Positions 1-8,507 of a DNA stretch of 64,000 nucleotides are shown one piece after another; positions within the stretch are counted from its first letter, which is position 1, and every line of letters starts with the position of its first letter. This DNA comes from Chimaeribacter californicus. GTDB taxonomy: Bacteria > Pseudomonadota > Gammaproteobacteria > Enterobacterales > Enterobacteriaceae. Location of the stretch: NCBI RefSeq assembly GCF_002858675.1, contig NZ_PJZF01000017.1, forward strand, positions 49,182-113,181, in the 5' to 3' direction. Position numbers and translations under genes: made by a program. The notes below the pieces were generated by a model, which saw only the letters and a program-made list of their open reading frames with translations, was not told the DNA's origin and searched no databases.

Positions 1-2
1 AC

Positions 3-1346
3 TCGCTGGCGGCGCAGATCAGCCGGCGCGATGACGGCGCACTGCTCACCCGCCTGGATCAGATCCGTACTTTGCTGATGAATGAAGAGGCCGTGACGCT
101 GGTGCATGAGAAGCCGCGCCTGTTTGCCAATATGCTGGCCAATACGGAGTCGCTGCTGGTGCTGCGCTTCCCCGGGCAGCCACAGCTGGTGGTGATTAAC
201 CCCGGCCGCCAGCCTGTGCCGTCCGTCGCGCCGGTGCCGGTGGGCAGGGCATTATCCCTGGCGGATGTGCGCCACCAGTCCACCCCGGACGGCACGCCCT
301 TTATTGCCGCCGCCGCAATGGCGAAAACCCTGGACGGCCCGGGCGAGCTGGAGATCATTACCGGCCGCCTGATGACCGAGCGCACCCGGACGCTGGCAGG
401 CTACCGTGACCAGATAATCGGCGTGATCATCCTGGCAACGCTGGTGGCCGCGCTGGCGGCGCAATGGCTGATCCGCCGCGGTCTGGCCGCGTTGCACCGC
501 CTTGCCACCGAAACCGATGCGATTGATGCCCGCAGGCTGGCCCACCGCATCCGGCTGCATAACGCCCCGCCCGAATTGCAGCCACTGGTGGCAGCCTTCA
601 ACAACATGTTGCAGCGGCTCGAGACCGGGTTTCAGCAGCTGAGCCAGGTCTCTGCGGACATGGCACATGACTTGCGCACGCCGATCAGTAACCTGCTTGG
701 CCAGACAGAAGTCGCCATGGCACAGCCGCGCAGCAATGCCGACTACCTGCTGCTGCTCGGCTCCAATTATGAGGAGTTAGTGCGTATCTCCCGGATGATC
801 GACAACATGCTGTTTCTGGCAAAGTCTGACGATCCCCGGCAGGCGATTCAGTGCCGGGCGCTGTCATTGGCCACCGAGTGCGCCCGGCTGGCCGACTATT
901 TTGAGGGGCCGGCGGCGGAGCGCCACATCCGGGTGACATGCCCTGCACGGGGCGAGGTCTGGGCCGATGCCGGGCTGTTCAGCCGCGCGGTAGCCAATCT
1001 TCTGGCGAATGCCCTGCGTTATGCAGAGCCCGGCAGTACGGTGCGTATTCTCGGCGAACACGCCCCGCAGGGTACCTGCGTGATCGTAGAAAACCGCGGG
1101 GAGCCGATTCCTGCGGCCGATCTGCCCAGGCTGTTTGACCGCTTCTGGCGGGCGGACAGTTCGCGCCAGGCGTCATCGGCGGGCAGCGGCCTTGGCCTGT
1201 CGATTGTCAGCAGCATTATGCGGTTGCACCAGGGGCGCTGTGTTGCCGGGAGTCACGCAGGCGTGACACGCTTTTCACTCTTTTTCCCGGCCCAGGGTGC
1301 AGTGCCCGGTGACGGACTCCCCCCCTTTACTCACACAGGCAGGTGA
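3..1346 (+). CDS. Sensor histidine kinase, 5' end cut by window edge
   Basis: The frame is open from base 3, so the N-terminus lies outside the window. What remains is the end of a periplasmic sensor region, a membrane segment near nt 415-475, a HAMP linker, a HisKA dimerisation domain with phospho-acceptor His at codon 666-668 (AHDLRTP motif), and a HATPase_c domain with N-box (NLLANALRYA) and G-box (GSGLGLSIV). Layout resembles the CusS/heavy-metal sensor kinase type, but the ligand cannot be read. The stop overlaps the GTG of the next regulator gene, so the two are probably translationally coupled. Its own cognate regulator may instead lie upstream, outside the window, giving two tandem two-component systems. 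The kinase call is very secure; the stimulus is unknown. Confidence 0.93.
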   Translation, partial: SLAAQISRRDDGALLTRLDQIRTLLMNEEAVTLVHEKPRLFANMLANTESLLVLRFPGQPQLVVINPGRQPVPSVAPVPVGRALSLADVRHQSTPDGTPFIAAAAMAKTLDGPGELEIITGRLMTERTRTLAGYRDQIIGVIILATLVAALAAQWLIRRGLAALHRLATETDAIDARRLAHRIRLHNAPPELQPLVAAFNNMLQRLETGFQQLSQVSADMAHDLRTPISNLLGQTEVAMAQPRSNADYLLLLGSNYEELVRISRMIDNMLFLAKSDDPRQAIQCRALSLATECARLADYFEGPAAERHIRVTCPARGEVWADAGLFSRAVANLLANALRYAEPGSTVRILGEHAPQGTCVIVENRGEPIPAADLPRLFDRFWRADSSRQASSAGSGLGLSIVSSIMRLHQGRCVAGSHAGVTRFSLFFPAQGAVPGDGLPPFTHTGR

Positions 1347-2071
1347 TCATGCTGATAACCCCCTCCTCCCTTTTCCGGGTCTTGCTCATTGAGGATGATA
1401 CCCGGCTGGCGCAGATGGTTATACCTTATCTGGCGCAGTACGGCTTTGACATACACCACGCCCCCAATGCGGCCCTCGCCCGGGACGCCCTCGGCCAGAA
1501 GACGTTTGATCTTGTCCTGCTGGATCTGATGCTGACCGATGCCGACGGGCTGGAAGTCTGCCGCTATATCCGTACTGCCTGCCACAATGAACCGGCGATT
1601 ATCATGGTCACCGGCCGCGGCGATCCCACAGACCGGATCATCGGGCTGGAGCTGGGCGCTGACGACTATCTGCCCAAGCCGTTTGAGCCGCGTGAGCTGC
1701 TGGCCCGGATGCGGGCCGTGTTGCGCCGCACTGCCAGCCCCGCCCAGGGAAGTGACACGCCGCTGATCCGTTCCGGCCGGTTAGAGATTGATGCCGCCGC
1801 CCGTACCGTGACCGTTGACAGCCAGCCGCGAACCCTGACCTCCCTGCAATTTGACCTGCTGCTGACGCTGGCGCGCCATGCCGGTCGGGTACTGAACCGG
1901 GAGCAGTTGTGGCAGGCCATCCGCGGTGAAAATTATGAGAGCTTTGACCGGGCGATTGATGTCCATATCGGGCGTATCCGTCAGGCCATTGAGGAGGATC
2001 CGCGCACGCCTAAACACATCATCACCCTGCGCGGGGTGGGCTATCTGTTTTCACGCCTCCCCACCTTATAA
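1343..2071 (+). CDS. OmpR/PhoB-family response regulator
   Basis: Two-domain DNA-binding response regulator of 242 aa. The receiver domain (about 11-125) has the acidic pocket ED at 17-18, phospho-acceptor Asp61 in LVLLDLMLTDADG and the conserved Lys112 in YLPKPFEP. The winged-helix effector domain (about 140-236) ends in HIITLRGVGYLF, typical of OmpR/PhoB members. GTG at 1343 overlaps the stop of the upstream kinase; ATG at 1349 is an equally plausible start, seven bases after an AGGCAGG-like site. A second kinase follows after 24 bases, so the regulator sits between two kinases. The MipA/OmpV gene downstream, preceded by a TTTAC-N5-GTAAA palindrome, is the obvious candidate target. Confidence 0.93.
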   Translation: MIMLITPSSLFRVLLIEDDTRLAQMVIPYLAQYGFDIHHAPNAALARDALGQKTFDLVLLDLMLTDADGLEVCRYIRTACHNEPAIIMVTGRGDPTDRIIGLELGADDYLPKPFEPRELLARMRAVLRRTASPAQGSDTPLIRSGRLEIDAAARTVTVDSQPRTLTSLQFDLLLTLARHAGRVLNREQLWQAIRGENYESFDRAIDVHIGRIRQAIEEDPRTPKHIITLRGVGYLFSRLPTL

Positions 2072-2095
2072 CGACCTGGCAGGTGCGCTGTCGCC

Positions 2096-3367
2096 ATGAA
2101 AAAAATCACCGATCTTCCCATGTATATGCAGATCTACCTCGCGGTCATCGGCGCGGTGCTGGCGGTGGTGCTGTGCACCATTGTCATCTGGCTGGGAATA
2201 GATAATAACAACCGCCATCTGCGGGCTTTCGCCACCTTTACGGCCATGGTAGAGGACACGCTTCCGCCTGCCTCTGCCGGCCGGGAACGCCAGTCTCAGG
2301 CCATTGATACCTGGATAGCGCGGACCCATACGCGTTTTGCGCTGTTTACGGCAAACGGGGCGCTGATCAGCCGCGCCCTGTCGCCCGCCATCCCTTTTCC
2401 GGCGCAGATTACACCGGGCGGGTATTTCGATGACTGGCGCGGCACCCGGTTTGTCTGGCAGATGAAAGACCGGCGTATTCTGGTGGTGCAGTTCAGCACC
2501 AACCGTGCCGCCCGCCCCTGGCTGTTCATCTTTATGCTGCTGGCGCTGGCTTTTGCGGTGGCGTGCGCCGCACTGCCCGTGATCCGCCGGTTGACCGCGC
2601 GCCTGGAGCTGCTTCAGCAGAGCGTGGAGTCACTGGGCAAAGGCCGCCTCTCCTCGCGCGTGGAAGTCTCCGGCCAGGATGAGGTCGGGCAGCTGGCCGC
2701 AAGTTTTAACCGTGCCGCCGGGCAGATTGAGGCGCTGGTGCGTGCGCAGAAAACGATGCTGGCCAATGCCTCCCATGAGTTGCGCTCGCCCCTGGCGCGC
2801 ATCCAGATGGCCTCGGCGCTGCTCGCGGCAGAAGATTCCCCGTTACGGCAGGAGCTGCTGCGCAGCGTGGCAGAGCTGGACACGCTGGTCGAGGAGATCC
2901 TGACCGTGAGCCGCCTGGAAAGGGTGGATGCGGATCAGCATGCGGCGTTCAGCACCACTGACCTGACGGCGCTTGCCGCCGAGGAGTGTGCCCGGGCCGC
3001 GGTGCCGTTGACGGCCGATCACCTTATTGCCCGGGCAGATGCGCGGCTGATGCGCCGCCTGATGCGCAATGTGATTGAGAACGCCCTGAAACATGGCGGC
3101 AAAGCGGTCACGGTCAGCCTGCTGGCAGACGCGACAGGCCAGGCCGTTTTCCGGGTCAGCGACCGGGGGCCGGGCATTCCTGAGCCTGAGATGCAGCGTA
3201 TCTTCCAGCCTTTTTACCGCCTCGCGCGCGATACAGACGGCACCGGGCTGGGGCTGGCGCTGGTCGGGGCGATCGCCGCGCACCATGGCGGCAGCGTCTG
3301 GGTACATAACCGCGAGACCGGCGGTGCCTGCTTCCATGTCCGTATTCCGCTGAGGCCCCCGGCCTGA
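2096..3367 (+). CDS. Sensor histidine kinase (RstB/CpxA-like layout)
   Basis: Full-length inner-membrane sensor kinase of 423 aa. It has TM1 at about 12-34, a short periplasmic loop of about 100 residues, TM2 at about 142-162, HAMP (163-215), HisKA with phospho-acceptor His227 in ANASHELRSP, and HATPase_c with NVIENALKHG, DRGPGIP and GTGLGLALV. The small sensor domain and order RR-HK fit an envelope-stress type system such as RstAB or CpxRA, but orthology cannot be settled from sequence alone. It lies 24 bases after the response regulator, which is presumably its partner. The mipA-like gene begins 110 bases downstream with its own promoter region. Confidence 0.92.
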   Translation: MKKITDLPMYMQIYLAVIGAVLAVVLCTIVIWLGIDNNNRHLRAFATFTAMVEDTLPPASAGRERQSQAIDTWIARTHTRFALFTANGALISRALSPAIPFPAQITPGGYFDDWRGTRFVWQMKDRRILVVQFSTNRAARPWLFIFMLLALAFAVACAALPVIRRLTARLELLQQSVESLGKGRLSSRVEVSGQDEVGQLAASFNRAAGQIEALVRAQKTMLANASHELRSPLARIQMASALLAAEDSPLRQELLRSVAELDTLVEEILTVSRLERVDADQHAAFSTTDLTALAAEECARAAVPLTADHLIARADARLMRRLMRNVIENALKHGGKAVTVSLLADATGQAVFRVSDRGPGIPEPEMQRIFQPFYRLARDTDGTGLGLALVGAIAAHHGGSVWVHNRETGGACFHVRIPLRPPA

Positions 3368-3400
3368 CAGACATATTTATTCTCGTTTCAGCAACAAAAC

Positions 3401-3415
3401 TTTACCTGACGTAAA
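3401..3415. promoter_or_regulatory. Palindrome TTTAC-N5-GTAAA upstream of mipA-like gene
   Basis: Perfect 5-bp inverted repeat TTTAC-CTGAC-GTAAA lying 62 bases before the mipA-like start and 33 bases after the kinase stop. The half-site GTAAA is the one seen in CpxR boxes, although those are direct rather than inverted repeats. Position and symmetry fit a binding site for the OmpR-family regulator encoded just upstream; this is inference. Confidence 0.4.
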
Positions 3416-3477
3416 AGAGCGCGTTACAGGCAACTGCTTAAATGGGTTACCGGCTTGTTGCCACGAGGATAATATTT

Positions 3478-4257
3478 ATGTCTTTTTTCACAGGGAAAGC
3501 CCTGCCCCCTCTGCTGATGATGGCCGTGATCAGTCTGCCGGCGATGGCAGACGAGCAGCCTTACACCCTGAGCGGAATGGTGGGCGGCGGCATCGGCGTT
3601 AAACCGGCCTATCTGGGTGCCAGGGATGATAAAACGGACTTTATCCCGGCGGTAAAACTCAACTATGGTCCCTATTTTATCGGCGGTGTGGACACCCTTA
3701 CCGCGGTCGGCTGGAATTTTATTGATGGCGAGCAATGGAAATTTGCCCTGGGGGTCGGGTCTGATCTCTCCCCGCGTCAGGCCTCTGACGATGAGCACCT
3801 GAAAGGGCTGGGCGATATTGATGTCACGCCGCGCGCGTTTCTTTCCGGCATCTATGAGAACACGCTGTTCAAGGGCGGCGTGATTGCCACGCAGGATGTG
3901 GGCGGCAACCATCAGGGTCTGCGGGTAATTACCTTTGCCCAATTGAAGTGGGAGCCCACGGAGACCCTCAGCCTGTTTGCCGGGCCAACCCTGAGCTGGG
4001 GCAACAGCCAATATCTGCAAACGCAGTTTGGCGTCACCTCTGAGCAGTCTGCCCGCAGCGGCCTGCCGCGTTACCGGGCCGGGAGCGGCCTGGAAGATGT
4101 GGGTATTAATACCGGCCTGGATTACCAGTTCGCCCCGTCATGGGTCGCCGGTGTCAGGGCGTCCGCCCTGTATCTGACCAGCGACGCCGCAGACAGCCCC
4201 ATTACCGAACAATCCAGCCAGATACGCTATGGCCTGTTTGTGGCGTGGCGATTCTAA
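3478..4257 (+). CDS. MipA/OmpV family outer-membrane protein
   Basis: A 259-aa outer-membrane beta-barrel of the MipA/OmpV family. The start at 3478 is preferred over an in-frame ATG at 3442. It has a GAGGA ribosome site about nine bases upstream and begins a clean signal peptide (residues 1-24, ending PAMA before DEQPYTLSG). The body shows alternating hydrophobic beta strands, GGGIGVKPAYLG near the N-terminus and a terminal aromatic residue (FVAWRF) as in barrel proteins. Family members bind MltA as scaffold (MipA) or act as porin-like proteins; many are controlled by neighbouring two-component systems, as the layout here suggests. The specific role is unknown. Confidence 0.85.
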   Translation: MSFFTGKALPPLLMMAVISLPAMADEQPYTLSGMVGGGIGVKPAYLGARDDKTDFIPAVKLNYGPYFIGGVDTLTAVGWNFIDGEQWKFALGVGSDLSPRQASDDEHLKGLGDIDVTPRAFLSGIYENTLFKGGVIATQDVGGNHQGLRVITFAQLKWEPTETLSLFAGPTLSWGNSQYLQTQFGVTSEQSARSGLPRYRAGSGLEDVGINTGLDYQFAPSWVAGVRASALYLTSDAADSPITEQSSQIRYGLFVAWRF

Positions 4258-4620
4258 TGGCGTAACACTGCGCTGAATACATTATCACCGGCCCTTACGC
4301 TGTGAGGCAGCAGGGCCGTCTGCCTGTCAGGCCGCGATCCTGCGCCTGTCTGACGGCTGGCTTACCCAGGGCGTTGCTGCTGATGTGAAATGATTAGTAT
4401 ATAAATGTATGTTGTAATTAATAGTAGTGAAAGTAAATAAACGGCCCCTGCCGGATGGCCCGCCAGCCCGTTATGCTCATCACCAAGCGCAGTCAACATC
4501 GCTTTTTACACACCCTTTATTGGGTTTTTGAGTGGCGAAAAGGAAACCACGCGCCATAGTCATTAACGTCCCCGCGTATCAGGCGATGTTTAGCAGCCCC
4601 CGAAACAGAAAGGAACGTAC
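4258..4620. other. Intergenic stretch without gene
   Basis: No credible coding sequence. It holds a GGCCCT/AGGGCC stem (4290-4295 with 4312-4317, loop 16 nt) that could end the mipA transcript but lacks a T-run. An AT-rich stretch follows at about 4388-4440, and then the leader of the SDR gene. Confidence 0.5.
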
Positions 4621-5421
4621 ATGATCATATCACTCGAGAAACAGGTGGCCCTGGTCACCGGGGCCAGTTCCGGCCTGGGTTACGCCTGCGCCGAGGCATT
4701 GGCGCAGGCCGGGGCAGCGGTGGTGATCAACTACCATAGCCAACAGGAACCCGCGGAGTCGCTGGCTGCCCGCATTCGTGAGCGCGGTGGGCAGGCCATC
4801 GCCGTGGGGGGCGACGTCTCCCAGGAGGCTGACGTGGACGCGCTCTTTGCGCAGGCGATTAACGCCTTCGGCAGGCTGGACATTCTGGTGGCCAACTCCG
4901 GGCTGCAAAAAGATGCGCCCATCGGTGAGATGACGCTGGCGGACTGGAATAAAGTGATTGAGGTTAACCTGACCGGGCAATTTCTCTGCGCGCGGGCCGC
5001 GCTGCGCCAGTTCCGGCAGCAGGAGGCCGACCCCGCCCTGAGCCGCGCCAGCGGGAAAATTATCCATATGAGTTCGGTGCATCAGGTGATCCCCTGGGCG
5101 GGGCATGCAAATTATGCCGCCTCTAAAGGAGGCATTGACTTGCTGATGAGAAGCATCGCGCAGGAAATCGGCGAGGAGCGCATCCGGGTTAACGCGGTCG
5201 CGCCCGGCGCGATTAAAACAGCGATTAACGAGGACACGCTGCAAGGGGACGCCGGGCAGAAAGTGCTGGAGTTGATCCCTTACGGCCGCATCGGCGCGCC
5301 GGAGGATGTGGCGAACGCGGTGGTCTGGCTGGCGAGCGATCTGTCGGATTATGTGCACGGCACCACCCTGTTTGTGGATGGCGGCATGAGCCTGTACCCG
5401 GGCTTCCGGGATAACGGCTGA
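4621..5421 (+). CDS. SDR oxidoreductase, glucose 1-dehydrogenase-like
   Basis: A 266-aa classical short-chain dehydrogenase. It has the cofactor motif TGASSGLG at 13-20, NSG at 92-94, active-site Asn115, Ser151/152, Tyr165 and Lys169 (YAASK), and the C-terminal VDGG of this group. It most resembles the SDR family annotated glucose 1-dehydrogenase (NAD(P)+-dependent sugar or polyol oxidation, cytoplasmic, tetrameric), but SDR substrate cannot be read from sequence. The start is supported by AAAGGAACGTAC before the ATG. It is a single gene; the next two genes converge on it from the other strand. Confidence 0.85.
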   Translation: MIISLEKQVALVTGASSGLGYACAEALAQAGAAVVINYHSQQEPAESLAARIRERGGQAIAVGGDVSQEADVDALFAQAINAFGRLDILVANSGLQKDAPIGEMTLADWNKVIEVNLTGQFLCARAALRQFRQQEADPALSRASGKIIHMSSVHQVIPWAGHANYAASKGGIDLLMRSIAQEIGEERIRVNAVAPGAIKTAINEDTLQGDAGQKVLELIPYGRIGAPEDVANAVVWLASDLSDYVHGTTLFVDGGMSLYPGFRDNG

Positions 5422-5464
5422 GGCCAGCGTTGTCTGTGCACAGGCAATACAGGGAAAAGTTGCC

Positions 5465-6193
5465 TTAACCGGCGGTATAAACATCCCCGTGCAGGCGGCA
5501 GGCGTGCACGCCCGCATTTTCTTCCAGGCACAGCGCGACGTCCGCCGCAAAGCCCCGTTGCCGCAGCTCAACGGCGGATGCACATTCCTGCAACAGGGCC
5601 AGCCCCTGTTTCCGGTAATGCTGGTAGGCCGCAGCGGCCGCCTGCGCTTCGGGGGAGGTATTTTCGCGCCCTAACGCCGTGATAATGCCGCCGGCGGCCA
5701 CGTAGTCCTCCACCGAGGGGCGGAGGCTGCCGTCCGGCCAGCGCTCCCCGCACGGAATCAGCAGGATGCGTTGATAGTTGCCGCAGGCTTCGGCCGTTGC
5801 AGAGAGGTTCCTGAAACAACCGCTGAACACCGCGATCCCCTTGTCCCTCGCCCTAAATGAAATGGCCGACCCATTCGGAGAGGGGAGGATCAGGCTCTCC
5901 CCGGCGCGTATCGCCCGGATTGACGCCGGTGACAGGCTATACCCTTCGCCACTGAATCGCCGGTCAACGCTGGCGGTGTTCACCCCGATCTTCAGCCCAT
6001 ACGCCTGCGCAGACGCATCTTTCCACGGATAGGGGTAGATCCGGGCGCCGTTATCAACCGCCAGGCTGACGCAGGTTGAGAATGACATCACATCCACGAC
6101 TACCGCGCAGTCCGCCTCACCGGCGAGAAACTCCACCGCCGGTAAGCCCCACTCCAGACGCACCTCAAACCCCTTCTGACTGAACCATGTCAT
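5465..6193 (-). CDS. ComB-like 2-phosphosulfolactate phosphatase family protein
   Basis: 242 aa. Central features match the ComB family of Mg-dependent phosphatases: VVVDVMSFSTCVSLAVDNGA near the N-terminus, the LSPASI and LILPSPNGSAISF segments, and the GERWPDGSLRPSVEDYVAAG region. ComB in methanogens dephosphorylates 2-phosphosulfolactate in coenzyme M synthesis. Enterobacteria do not make coenzyme M, so the bacterial substrate is unknown. The gene overlaps the SnoaL-like gene by four bases (ATGA), indicating a two-gene operon. The assignment rests on motif recall, not on a search. Confidence 0.7.
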   Translation of the reverse strand: MTWFSQKGFEVRLEWGLPAVEFLAGEADCAVVVDVMSFSTCVSLAVDNGARIYPYPWKDASAQAYGLKIGVNTASVDRRFSGEGYSLSPASIRAIRAGESLILPSPNGSAISFRARDKGIAVFSGCFRNLSATAEACGNYQRILLIPCGERWPDGSLRPSVEDYVAAGGIITALGRENTSPEAQAAAAAYQHYRKQGLALLQECASAVELRQRGFAADVALCLEENAGVHACRLHGDVYTAG

Positions 6194-6588
6194 GACGCAG
6201 CGTCCAGCAGGGACGTCCCGTAGGAGTTATCGACTGTGCATAGCCAGCGGCCGTCACGCGCCTGCCGGAAGACGTAGGTCGCGCGCCGGGTGGTTTCCAC
6301 CGTGCCGCCCTGCCCGTCCGGAAAGCGCAGCAGGGTTTCCATAATCACCAGGGCATTGTCCGCGCCCTCAATGACCTGCATCTCGCCCTGTTCCACCACC
6401 AGCTGCCCCTGAAAGTAGTCTGAGATAGCGATAAACGCGTTCCGGATGTTCTCTTTCCCCCGCACGACCATGCCCGGCTTCACCACCAGCGCGGCGTCTT
6501 CTGCGTAGTGCGCCATCAGCGCATCAAACGCTTTCGCAGAGATCGCCTGGTCACAGGCTTCGATGATCTGCCGTATCGGATGTGTCAT
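6190..6588 (-). CDS. SnoaL-like / DUF4440-type NTF2-fold protein
   Basis: A 132-aa protein of the NTF2/ketosteroid-isomerase fold. It has an N-terminal helix pair (IIEACDQAISAKAFDALMAHYAEDAALVV), a GKENIRNAF motif, and a beta-sheet ending in TRRATYVFRQARDGRWLCTVDNSYG. The start at 6588 is chosen because GGGAG lies six bases upstream; 18 more codons are open but have no ribosome site. Proteins of this type are small hydrolases, isomerases or binding domains, and no reaction can be assigned. It is the first gene of an overlapping pair with the ComB-like gene. Confidence 0.75.
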   Translation of the reverse strand: MTHPIRQIIEACDQAISAKAFDALMAHYAEDAALVVKPGMVVRGKENIRNAFIAISDYFQGQLVVEQGEMQVIEGADNALVIMETLLRFPDGQGGTVETTRRATYVFRQARDGRWLCTVDNSYGTSLLDAAS

Positions 6589-6720
6589 GAACGTCTCCCT
6601 TTTGTCGTCACCTGTTTTAATTACCACAGCAATGACTACCATATTCAGCGCGTGAATGCCTGCATGCGGCGCGTTTTAGCGGGATAAAAAGTGTGAAAGG
6701 AAGACGGGCGGGATGAGAAG

Positions 6721-6758
6721 AAAAAAGCGGCGGTGTGCGCCGCCGCTTTTGTTTTGTC
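6721..6758. terminator. Bidirectional intrinsic terminator
   Basis: Stem GCGGCGG/CCGCCGC (about 6727-6747) flanked by A-run and T-run (TTTTGTTTT on plus, TTTTTT on minus). It lies just past the stop of the chemoreceptor gene on the minus strand. Confidence 0.85.
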
Positions 6759-6791
6759 TGAGGAAGATCGTTTTATATGAAGAAGAGCGTG

Positions 6792-8336
6792 TTATACGCG
6801 GAAGGTCTCGACCATGCCGCGCAGGGCGTGTACCTGCTCCGCCAGGGACTGGGACGCGGTGGTAGATTCCTCCACCAGCGTGGCGTTGCTCTGCGTGACG
6901 CCGTCCATCTGGCTGACCGCCACGTTGACCTGGGAGATGCCCTGCATCTGCTCGTTCGAGGCCAGCGCGATCTCATCCATCGAATCCGCCAGCTCGTTCA
7001 CGCGCCCTACCACGTTCATGATGCTGGTGGCGGTGCCGTCCGCTACCGTCACCCCTTCCTGCACCAGCACGGTGGCGTCCTCAATCAGCCCTTTGATGTC
7101 GCGGGCTGCCGTGGCGCTGCGCTGTGCCAGCGTGCGCACTTCGCCTGCCACTACCGCAAAGCCCCGGCCCTGTTCACCGGCACGCGCCGCTTCGACCGCG
7201 GCGTTCAGCGCCAGGATGTTGGTCTGGAACGCGATGCCTTCGATGGTGCTGGTGATGTCCTGCACCCTGGCGGCACTGAGGGAGATATCCGCCATGGTTT
7301 GGGTCATCTTGCGCACACTCTCTTCGCCGTGGCTTGCCAGGCTTGCCGTCTCGCGCGCGGCACCAGCGGTGTGGGTCGCCCCGGCGGTATTGCTTTTCAC
7401 CGTCGCGGTGAGTTGCTCCATGCTGGCGGCGGTCTCCTGCAACGCGGCAGCCTGCTGCTCGGTACGGGCAGACAGCTCAGTGTTTCCGCGGGCGATCTCA
7501 TCAGAGGCCAGCGCCACTGAGGCGGAGGTCTCTTTGATCTGCGACACAATCTCCCCCAGCCGGGCCTGCATCAGCGCCAGCGAGGCCAGCATACTGCTGC
7601 TGTCGCCGGGGCGCAGGGAGACAGACGACGTCAGGTCGCCGCCGGCAATTGCGGCCGCCAGGGCCTGCGCCTGGGACGGCTCGCCGCCGAGCTGGCGCGT
7701 CAGCACCCGCACGGTCATGTAACCCACCCCTGCGGCCAGCAGCAAAGAGACCGCGGCCATGATGCCCAGGAAAAAGCTGGCCTGGCGGCTGTCATCGCTG
7801 CTCTCGACCACTGCGTTTTGGGCGTTTTTCAGCTGCGCCTCGGTCATGGCGTTAAGCGCATTTTGCAGCACGCGCTGTGCCGGGCGGGAGACATTCATCA
7901 GGTAGGTCGTGGTCTCCTGCTGAAGGTTTTGCAGCCCAAGCTGCCCCGCTTTCTCAAAGCCCGTCATGGCGGGTGCCTCGGCTTCTACAATTTTGCGGAA
8001 GGCGTCCTGGTCAGCCGGCATCGGATCAGACTCGATCATCCGCCCCATCTCTTCCCGGTTTTTGATGAACAGTTTTTTCTGGGTTTGCACGCGTTCCCAT
8101 TCCGGTGCCATCTCTTGCGGGTCCGTCAGCAATGCCAGGTTACGCACCGCAATCGAGATATCCCGTACGCTGTCGCGCATATCCAGCGCCAGTTTGTACT
8201 TTTTCATTTTGACGTTAACCACGTCGTTCATGCCGTCCTGGGCGTTGTTCAGGGCGTTGACTGCCACCCCGGCGCAGAGCACCAGCAGCAGGGCCAGCAG
8301 GCCGTATCCTGCCGCGAGGCGTGTCGAAATTTTCAT
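6792..8336 (-). CDS. Methyl-accepting chemotaxis protein (Tsr/Tar type)
   Basis: 514-aa inner-membrane chemoreceptor. It has TM1 at about 8-28, a periplasmic four-helix-bundle ligand domain with the family-typical ALNNAQDGMNDVVNVKMKKY start, TM2 at about 190-212, HAMP, adaptation helices and the invariant hairpin tip (EGIAFQTNILALNAAVEAARAGEQGRGFAVVAGEVRTLAQRSA). It signals ligand occupancy to CheA through CheW. The C-terminus ends in ETFRV, so the CheR/CheB-tethering pentapeptide of Tar/Tsr (NWETF-like) is absent. A sigma-28-type promoter precedes the gene, linking it to flagellar control. The ligand is unknown. Confidence 0.95.
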   Translation of the reverse strand: MKISTRLAAGYGLLALLLVLCAGVAVNALNNAQDGMNDVVNVKMKKYKLALDMRDSVRDISIAVRNLALLTDPQEMAPEWERVQTQKKLFIKNREEMGRMIESDPMPADQDAFRKIVEAEAPAMTGFEKAGQLGLQNLQQETTTYLMNVSRPAQRVLQNALNAMTEAQLKNAQNAVVESSDDSRQASFFLGIMAAVSLLLAAGVGYMTVRVLTRQLGGEPSQAQALAAAIAGGDLTSSVSLRPGDSSSMLASLALMQARLGEIVSQIKETSASVALASDEIARGNTELSARTEQQAAALQETAASMEQLTATVKSNTAGATHTAGAARETASLASHGEESVRKMTQTMADISLSAARVQDITSTIEGIAFQTNILALNAAVEAARAGEQGRGFAVVAGEVRTLAQRSATAARDIKGLIEDATVLVQEGVTVADGTATSIMNVVGRVNELADSMDEIALASNEQMQGISQVNVAVSQMDGVTQSNATLVEESTTASQSLAEQVHALRGMVETFRV

Positions 8337-8370
8337 GGTGGTTTACCGGTGTGATGAATGAACGAGGTTA

Positions 8371-8397
8371 ATATCGGCCCGCCCGGGAAAAGCTATA
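8371..8397 (-). promoter_or_regulatory. Sigma-28 (FliA) promoter for the chemoreceptor
   Basis: On the minus strand, TATAGCTT - 11 bases - GCCGATAT. The FliA consensus is TAAAGTTT-N11-GCCGATAA, giving 6/8 and 7/8 matches with exact spacing, 35 bases before the ATG of the chemoreceptor gene. Confidence 0.7.
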
Positions 8398-8446
8398 GAC
8401 GATTTTGCTGATCGGGTCAGTAAATAGCGGCGCGGGAGAGGGGCAT

Positions 8447-8475
8447 AAAAAAAGCGCGCAGGGCGCGCGCTTTCG
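8447..8475 (-). terminator. Rho-independent terminator of the porin gene
   Basis: On the minus strand, AAAGCGCGC...GCGCGCTTTTTTT forms a GC-rich stem followed by seven T residues. It is located 33 bases after the porin stop codon and preceded by a second hairpin (CCCCGGTG...CGGGG). Confidence 0.85.
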
Positions 8476-8507
8476 GCATTCCCCGGCGGGCACCGGGGAA
8501 AAGGGCA

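Noticed and set aside
6777..7722. Long plus-strand frames opposite the chemoreceptor gene
   Set aside because: Antisense shadows of a GC-rich gene with a clear protein on the other strand.
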